Shown: piece after piece, positions 27,768 through 32,835 of the stretch
Numbering within the stretch: position 1 is the stretch's first letter
How the letters are laid out: every line of letters begins with the position of its first letter
DNA from: Patescibacteria group bacterium
GTDB lineage: Bacteria > Patescibacteriota > Minisyncoccia > UBA9983
Direction: 5' to 3'
Length of the DNA stretch: 32,835 nt
NCBI GenBank assembly: GCA_018895015.1
Contig: JAHIOX010000020.1
Span: 1-32,835, forward strand
The notes under the pieces: model-generated
The model's database searches: none
What the model saw: the letters and a program-made list of their open reading frames with translations, nothing else
Told to the model about the DNA's origin: nothing
Made by a program: the position numbers and the translations under genes

Positions 27768-28844
27768 TTACCGCGATTCGGCGCGGAGTTTTGGGGATTC
27801 GCCAACCTCAACAATTTCAAAATTTATGCGGCCGAGGATTTTATCCTGCCCTGTAATAACATCAACGCGCCATTTACCCGGCTCAATCTGATATTTCACG
27901 GAATAGCCTCTGTATCCGCCGTCCCTTCCGCCGGCAATCGGAAACCCAAGCCGGCTTTTCTCCTCCCACTCTTTTTTTTCTTCATTAAAATAAGACCAGC
28001 GATGCAAAATCTCGGTGTTTATCTTGGCAGGCGCGAAAACCGCGCTGTAGCAATAAACCGGCTCTCCTGACTTCCAATGGAATACGCGATTAAAATTATT
28101 AAAAAAACCAGGCCATTGAGACGGCTCAAATTGAACAATGTAATTCCCGTCCAATCGCGCCACGCTATGGTAAATTCCGCTTTCTTTAAGCGAAAGAGGA
28201 ATCGGCGGAATGATATTCGCGAAATAAAAAATATTGAACAGCAAATAAATGCCTGCGATGCTCTTGATAAAAAGGCCTCTCGCCGGGATTAATTTTTCTC
28301 GCAAAACAAGCCAAATTATAAAGATAAACAAAGAAATAAGCGCGATGCTCGCCAAACCGCTGAGCAAAAAAACCGTATCATTTATCTTATTTAAAACAAT
28401 TGGCATGGCAAAAACAGAATATGAGAAAATAACAACGAAATAAATGCTCAGCTGAAAAACAAGGCGCGAATATTGCTTGCGGAAAATTTCATTCCCAACC
28501 AAAAGCCCTGCCAGCGCAAGAAGAAACGGCCAGCTCGCGAAAAACGAGGCGCTTCTGAAATAAAAAACAACGAACACGCTGAATAGCCCGCCGAACGCGA
28601 ACTGCATGACAAACGGCAAAATATCGTATAGTTTATCAATTATTTTTCCTCGCAAACGGCCAACATCATAAGCGTTAAGAATCAAGATGCTCGCGCCAAC
28701 AATAAAAAGATACGAAAGAATGGCGATATTTTCAGCCAGCAAGTCAATGCGTCGAAGAGTAAGATTGTCGGCTATAAAACCGGCTAAAAGGGACAGAGGA
28801 GATATGTAGCGCTCGTATTTTGAGTGCAGTTCTTTAATTTTCAT
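27768..28844 (-). CDS. Multi-TM membrane protein with C-terminal DUF2914-like domain
   Basis: Several hydrophobic helices, then HRWSYFNEEKKEWEEKSRLGFPIAGGRDGGYRGYSVKYQIEPGKWRVDVITGQDKILGRINFEI. Confidence 0.78.
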   Translation of the reverse strand: MKIKELHSKYERYISPLSLLAGFIADNLTLRRIDLLAENIAILSYLFIVGASILILNAYDVGRLRGKIIDKLYDILPFVMQFAFGGLFSVFVVFYFRSASFFASWPFLLALAGLLVGNEIFRKQYSRLVFQLSIYFVVIFSYSVFAMPIVLNKINDTVFLLSGLASIALISLFIFIIWLVLREKLIPARGLFIKSIAGIYLLFNIFYFANIIPPIPLSLKESGIYHSVARLDGNYIVQFEPSQWPGFFNNFNRVFHWKSGEPVYCYSAVFAPAKINTEILHRWSYFNEEKKEWEEKSRLGFPIAGGRDGGYRGYSVKYQIEPGKWRVDVITGQDKILGRINFEIVEVGESPKLRAESR

Positions 28845-28851
28845 AATGCCG

Positions 28852-29511
28852 CTAATAAGATTTCAAAAGGTTTTGCAAGTCTTGGGAGGCGCCGGGATTC
28901 GCTTTAATTCCGTCTTCCAAAATCTTTTTGGCTTTGGCTTCATCTTTCATTACATTGAGATAAAAATCATGAACATTGCGGTAAACATAAACTTGGTCCG
29001 GGCCGTTTTCAAGCGCTTTTAAAAAATTTTCCTCCGCCTTCGCGCTGTCTTTCAAATAATAGGCGTATAAATCGCCTAAGTTATTAAACGATATCGCGTC
29101 GTTGGGCGCCATTTTGCTCGTGTATCCCCAAATTTCCTTTGCTCCTTCATAGTCGCTTATCATTTTTCTGTAAATCGCCAATTCCAGCCATGAATCAAAC
29201 GAATTTGGGTTTTGCTTTAATTCAACAATAAGTTTCTCAATATTTTCTCTAGCGATTTTTCGCGCGTCTTCAGGCAAATCAGCGGAGATATTTATGGCCC
29301 GGGCAAGGTCGGGGATTGGCGCGGAAACATTGTCCTCAATAGGAATTTGCTCTACTTTAAAATCCCCTGTTCCTTCTGCCCTAACGCCGCTATTGTCCGG
29401 CATGTCAGACACTCGGTGTTTGACAAAGTCAGAATAAATATAATAACCGGCTCCGCCGGCGAGAATAACTATAACAATAATAACAGCTATGACTTGAATT
29501 TTTTCACGCAT
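28852..29511 (-). CDS. Membrane-anchored tetratricopeptide-repeat protein
   Basis: N-terminal TM (VIAVIIVIVILAGGAGYYIYSDF) then TPR-like helices (SWLELAIYRKMISDYEGAKEIWGYTSKMAPNDAISFNNLGDLYAYYLKDSAKAEENFLKALENGPD). Confidence 0.82.
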   Translation of the reverse strand: MREKIQVIAVIIVIVILAGGAGYYIYSDFVKHRVSDMPDNSGVRAEGTGDFKVEQIPIEDNVSAPIPDLARAINISADLPEDARKIARENIEKLIVELKQNPNSFDSWLELAIYRKMISDYEGAKEIWGYTSKMAPNDAISFNNLGDLYAYYLKDSAKAEENFLKALENGPDQVYVYRNVHDFYLNVMKDEAKAKKILEDGIKANPGASQDLQNLLKSY

Positions 29512-29523
29512 AATTAACTTATT

Positions 29524-30234
29524 TTAGCCTTTTTCCCCATGAAAAGCAACAGCGAAGGACCGTCCTTCGCTGGCTTCGCTTTCTAACCATTCATCTATAA
29601 AATTTTCAAATTCTTTAAAATTTTCAAAATATTCTGGAAACACAGATTTATTTAAAATATCCATATTCTTATTGTTGTCTGTCACATAATTAAGATAACT
29701 GGAATATTTATATTTGTCTAAATATTGTCTGGTTTTTGCTTTGTCAGTAATGCCATTTTCTTTCCAATTAGGATCAATCAATTTAACGGGATTTAAATGG
29801 ATATAAGAAAGCAGATATTTAAGATATCTATCGGTATTTGCATGCGTTGCTTTAAAATTATTTTCAAATAATGACCCGCTTCGTTCATATTTTTTATTAT
29901 AATACATTGAATAACCGGTCAATAATTTTTTCATAAATAAACTTATCCCATTTTCTTGTTTTTCTCGAATAAGCAGATGAAAGTGGTTAGGAATAAGACA
30001 ATATGCTCCAATATCTGTTATTTGTTCCCCTCGTTCAATATCAAATATCTCCGCGAAGGACCGTCCTTCGCTGAAATGCTTGCTTATGTCAACGGGGTTA
30101 GCGCTGTTGCAAATATAAAGCAAAGCTAAAAAACGATTATAATCATTTGATTGATTAAAAATAATTCTTTTATCGGTTCCCCTGTTATACAAATGATAAA
30201 ATTCTCCGATAGAAAACTGGAATTTGCGTCTCAT
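29524..30234 (-). CDS. REP-associated tyrosine transposase (RAYT, Y1/HUH transposase family)
   Basis: FYHLYNRGTDKRIIF, YCLIPNHFHLLIREK (HUH motif HFH), MKKLLTGYSMYYNKKYERSGSLFENNFKA, YLKYLLSYIHLNPVK. Confidence 0.93.
   Translation of the reverse strand: MRRKFQFSIGEFYHLYNRGTDKRIIFNQSNDYNRFLALLYICNSANPVDISKHFSEGRSFAEIFDIERGEQITDIGAYCLIPNHFHLLIREKQENGISLFMKKLLTGYSMYYNKKYERSGSLFENNFKATHANTDRYLKYLLSYIHLNPVKLIDPNWKENGITDKAKTRQYLDKYKYSSYLNYVTDNNKNMDILNKSVFPEYFENFKEFENFIDEWLESEASEGRSFAVAFHGEKG
29551..29571. repeat. REP-like palindrome AGCGAAGGACCGTCCTTCGCT, copy 1 (inside the RAYT C-terminal coding region)
   Basis: 10-bp perfect inverted repeat around 1 central base; identical to 30243-30263. Confidence 0.95.
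30052..30072. repeat. REP-like palindrome, copy 2 (internal to RAYT CDS; CGCGAAGGACCGTCCTTCGCT)
   Basis: 20 of 21 positions identical to the other copies. Confidence 0.95.
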
Positions 30235-30242
30235 ATAAGCGT

Positions 30243-30263
30243 AGCGAAGGACCGTCCTTCGCT
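30243..30263. repeat. REP-like palindrome, copy 3 (just upstream of the RAYT start codon)
   Basis: AGCGAAGGACCGTCCTTCGCT, 8 nt separate it from the RAYT start codon ending at 30234. Confidence 0.95.
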
Positions 30264-30278
30264 ATTACATTCTACCAA

Positions 30279-30310
30279 TTCAAAAGCCCCCTGAAAAGGG
30301 GGCTTTTGAA
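30279..30310 (-). terminator. Strong intrinsic-terminator-like hairpin downstream of the surface-protein gene
   Basis: TTCAAAAGCCCCC-TGAAAA-GGGGGCTTTTGAA, 13-bp perfect stem with 6-nt loop; 64 nt beyond the stop codon of the 30375 CDS. Confidence 0.8.
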
Positions 30311-30374
30311 TAACCCTCCCCTCGACAAGCTCGGGGTAAACCGAGTCTTATCAAAGGAAGCACAAGATGGTTAT

Positions 30375-32835
30375 TTATTTAGTGAGCGTCTTAGAATCCA
30401 TGTTGTCTGAAGGCAAGCCTGTTACAAAGTAACCGTTTGTCCAGTCAACATGAGTTGTCAAAGACGTTGTTGTCGCGTTTGGTGACCAGATAAAGTCATC
30501 CTCGTCATCGGTATCAATACCTGTTGATGATGCCATGAATCCTGTCCCGCCATTAGTAACATATACGTTAGTGGTTGGGAAAGCTGAATCACCCTGAATG
30601 TTCGTTACAACTTGAGCGCCTGTCGGGCTTCCAGACATTGTTATTGTTCCTAAGACACGGAAGTAGTAGGTAGCGCCTGCAGGAATCTGCAAGTAATCCT
30701 TACCAGTACCTTGCGTCGAAGCTGTCAATAACACATTGGTGTTACCACTTGATAACAACCCCGCTGTAGTGTCATTCAACTGACCTGCTGGATCAAAACC
30801 ATTAACTGCTGATGAAAATCCAGAATCAGTGTAAGCCATTATCTTGAGGTTAGTAACCGTGGTTGACGATGTTCCGGTTGGCGTTGAAGATGTCGCGATA
30901 TTTACCGTAAACTTGTAGATACCGATAGGCCCTGAATTCGCGGTTACACTGAATCTGTAAAGATCAGCTACCGTGCCGCTTACAAGCGATCCTGAAGGCA
31001 AAGTTACTCCAGCGAATGTAGGATAAGCTTTGAATATTCTTAATCCGCTAAACGCCGTACTGCCTGTTGCCCATACCGTACCGCTTGATGAACCGACACC
31101 CTTTGTTGACGCATTAGCGTCAATTGACAAAAGGTGGCCTTGAACTCCTATGTCAGTAGGCCCTGATCCAATTGTTGTTAAATCAGCCTTAACAGTAAGA
31201 GTCTTGTCCTGATTCTGCGGAAGCGCTACCGGGACATCCAATGTTGATGTCGCTGTGGTGTTTGTGCCTGTAAAGAATGCCTCGCCAACCTTTGTTGCTC
31301 CGTCCCACAACGTTACCTTTATGAGGTCGTTTGGCGAGCTTGACGCGGAATTGGTAAGTGTCAATCCAACATTTTGCAGAGTAATTACGTCGTTTGTCGC
31401 TCGGAAGTTAATATTGCCGATTGTGTTTCCAGTGCTTCCAGCCGCGGCAAGCGCGTATGAAGGCGATGTCGCTGTTGTGATTACAAGAGTGGCTGTGCCA
31501 ACTAGCATTTGCTGGCCGGCTGAAGCGGTTGCTGTTTCAACAACATCAGAACCTGAAGATCCGGTAACTGTCATAAGACTGCCGGTTGAAACATCAATAC
31601 CCCATGAGAAGTATTTGGCGTCTGTCGCGGCGGTCGCCACATTACACTTGAGTGTAATAGTCTTTACAGTTCCTTTTGGAACTACTAAAGGATTGTCAAG
31701 CGTAAAGGTTACGTTATCTGCGGTTGTTAATGTTGAAGCAGGATTTACAACGCTAGATGCGTTCAATTGAGTTGTGCCGTCATACAAGAAACAGCCGGTC
31801 AAATGATTTGGGGTTCCATCAAACCTGTAATCAAGAGGAATGCTTGAGAATTTTACATCCTCTCCGGACTGCGTCGCGTCTAACTGGTAGTTCGCGAAAA
31901 TCAGATTTTGCACGCCGGCAACAATGGTCTGAGCGGCCGGATTTGCTGAAACAGTGATTGCCAAGGCTGCCGCCTTAACAGTCATAGTGTTCATAGCGAA
32001 TGAGCCGGCAGTTGAAAGACTGATTGTGTTGCCTGTTGTCTGGCCTGTAACGCTAGTCCATCCTGATGACGGAACAGTTGTCACAATAACCGTAGAGTTA
32101 GAAGATACACCTGAAGGAATCTTGCCCTTTAAGGTGTAAGTGTGCTCTCCCACAGGGTAAGTAATTGTATCGGTGAATGTGATGGTGCAACCGCTTGTGC
32201 AAGTGGAAGCTTCATCAATAGGACCGGCAACTACCGCGCCATTTTCATCGTAGATTGAGATGCCTGTGATTACCCCGTTTCCGGTAAAGCCCGATGTCGT
32301 GGCAATCGTGAAAGCTGAAGATTGAACCGAGATCGGCTCGCCACGGAAGCTTGTGGTGTAGCCGCCCAAGACCTGATTTGCAACGTTAACAGCAATGTTT
32401 TGAGCTGGAACGCTGTTGGCCTTGCTGACTGAAGTAACTGTGCCGGCTGTGATAGTTACAAGTGAAGCGTCAAAGAATGGCGTTGTAGCCAAGAATGTAG
32501 AAGCTGTTGAAGTCGTTCCTGCACCGACCGGAGGCGTAATGCCGTAACCGTAGGTTTCGCCAGTCAAATAGATATCGGTTGTCTTGTAAATATCAAACTG
32601 CACAGTTCGGGTTGCGGACCCTGTACCGACGATGTCTCCTTGAATGTAGACATCCTCGCTGTTTCCTTTGTCAATTACGACACCTGAACCGAGGAGCGCT
32701 GTGTAATATTTGCCATCGGATGAAACGGTTGTGTCATAAGCCGTGCCAGCAACATATACCTTCACATTCGCAAGGTCATTTGATGATGCTGAACCTGACT
32801 GATTGAAACGAATTGAATGCAAGCGAACCTTTTCA
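30375..32835 (-). CDS. Large secreted Ser/Thr/Ala-rich S-layer-like surface protein (N-terminus beyond window)
   Basis: Frame remains open past the track start (TTG at 32822) to the window edge (EKVRLHSIRFNQ...); repeated beta-rich segments such as DNPLVVPKGTVKTITLKCNV and VPVALPQNQDKTLTVKADL. Confidence 0.8.
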   Translation of the reverse strand, partial: EKVRLHSIRFNQSGSASSNDLANVKVYVAGTAYDTTVSSDGKYYTALLGSGVVIDKGNSEDVYIQGDIVGTGSATRTVQFDIYKTTDIYLTGETYGYGITPPVGAGTTSTASTFLATTPFFDASLVTITAGTVTSVSKANSVPAQNIAVNVANQVLGGYTTSFRGEPISVQSSAFTIATTSGFTGNGVITGISIYDENGAVVAGPIDEASTCTSGCTITFTDTITYPVGEHTYTLKGKIPSGVSSNSTVIVTTVPSSGWTSVTGQTTGNTISLSTAGSFAMNTMTVKAAALAITVSANPAAQTIVAGVQNLIFANYQLDATQSGEDVKFSSIPLDYRFDGTPNHLTGCFLYDGTTQLNASSVVNPASTLTTADNVTFTLDNPLVVPKGTVKTITLKCNVATAATDAKYFSWGIDVSTGSLMTVTGSSGSDVVETATASAGQQMLVGTATLVITTATSPSYALAAAGSTGNTIGNINFRATNDVITLQNVGLTLTNSASSSPNDLIKVTLWDGATKVGEAFFTGTNTTATSTLDVPVALPQNQDKTLTVKADLTTIGSGPTDIGVQGHLLSIDANASTKGVGSSSGTVWATGSTAFSGLRIFKAYPTFAGVTLPSGSLVSGTVADLYRFSVTANSGPIGIYKFTVNIATSSTPTGTSSTTVTNLKIMAYTDSGFSSAVNGFDPAGQLNDTTAGLLSSGNTNVLLTASTQGTGKDYLQIPAGATYYFRVLGTITMSGSPTGAQVVTNIQGDSAFPTTNVYVTNGGTGFMASSTGIDTDDEDDFIWSPNATTTSLTTHVDWTNGYFVTGLPSDNMDSKTLTK

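Noticed and set aside
29551-30263. The three 21-nt palindromes as a CRISPR array
   Set aside because: Spacing is irregular (about 480 and 170 nt), the intervening sequence is transposase coding sequence, and no cas genes are present.
31255-31770. 171-aa plus-strand ORF
   Set aside because: Antisense shadow of the Ser/Thr/Ala-rich surface protein, whose codon composition leaves the opposite frame open.
30375-32822. Start codon of the surface protein at 32822
   Set aside because: The listed M is a TTG codon and the frame stays open to the window edge, so the gene is simply truncated.
1-32835. Alternative genetic code (UGA recoded)
   Set aside because: TGA terminates several well-defined genes (13009-13011, 14652-14654, 15476-15478) in ATGA overlaps with no sign of read-through.

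Overview
The window is a dense cell-surface carbohydrate and glycoprotein locus, probably from an uncultured Patescibacteria/CPR (Parcubacteria-like) genome; that taxonomic call is inference from protein style and gene content. Roughly 2-24,400 holds glycosyltransferases (GT2, GT4, GT8-like, GT11, GT39-like), sugar-nucleotide enzymes (a ColD/RfbH-like PLP enzyme with Lys->His at the catalytic site, a DegT aminotransferase, an SDR epimerase/dehydratase, a UDP-sugar dehydrogenase lacking its C-terminal domain, a Gmm-like NUDIX), a glutamine-hydrolysing asparagine synthase, an acetyltransferase and several methyltransferases (two DUF268-like paralogs, FkbM, C-methyltransferase type, MetW-like). 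Roughly 24,400-32,835 (all minus strand) encodes surface/secreted proteins: a zinc-phospholipase-like/lamin-tail/beta-helix protein, a DUF2914 membrane protein, a TPR protein, a REP-associated tyrosine transposase (RAYT), and a large repeat-containing S-layer-like protein cut by the window edge. Two observations stand out. (1) The RAYT gene carries three copies of one 21-nt palindrome (AGCGAAGGACCGTCCTTCGCT): one 8 nt upstream of its start and two in frame inside its own coding sequence, both encoding SEGRSFA. (2) A 22-codon remnant of a second, diverged GT11 fucosyltransferase lies immediately upstream of the ColD-like gene, which is followed by an intact GT11 gene; this looks like a cassette-replacement scar. 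No tRNA, rRNA or CRISPR array was recognised.
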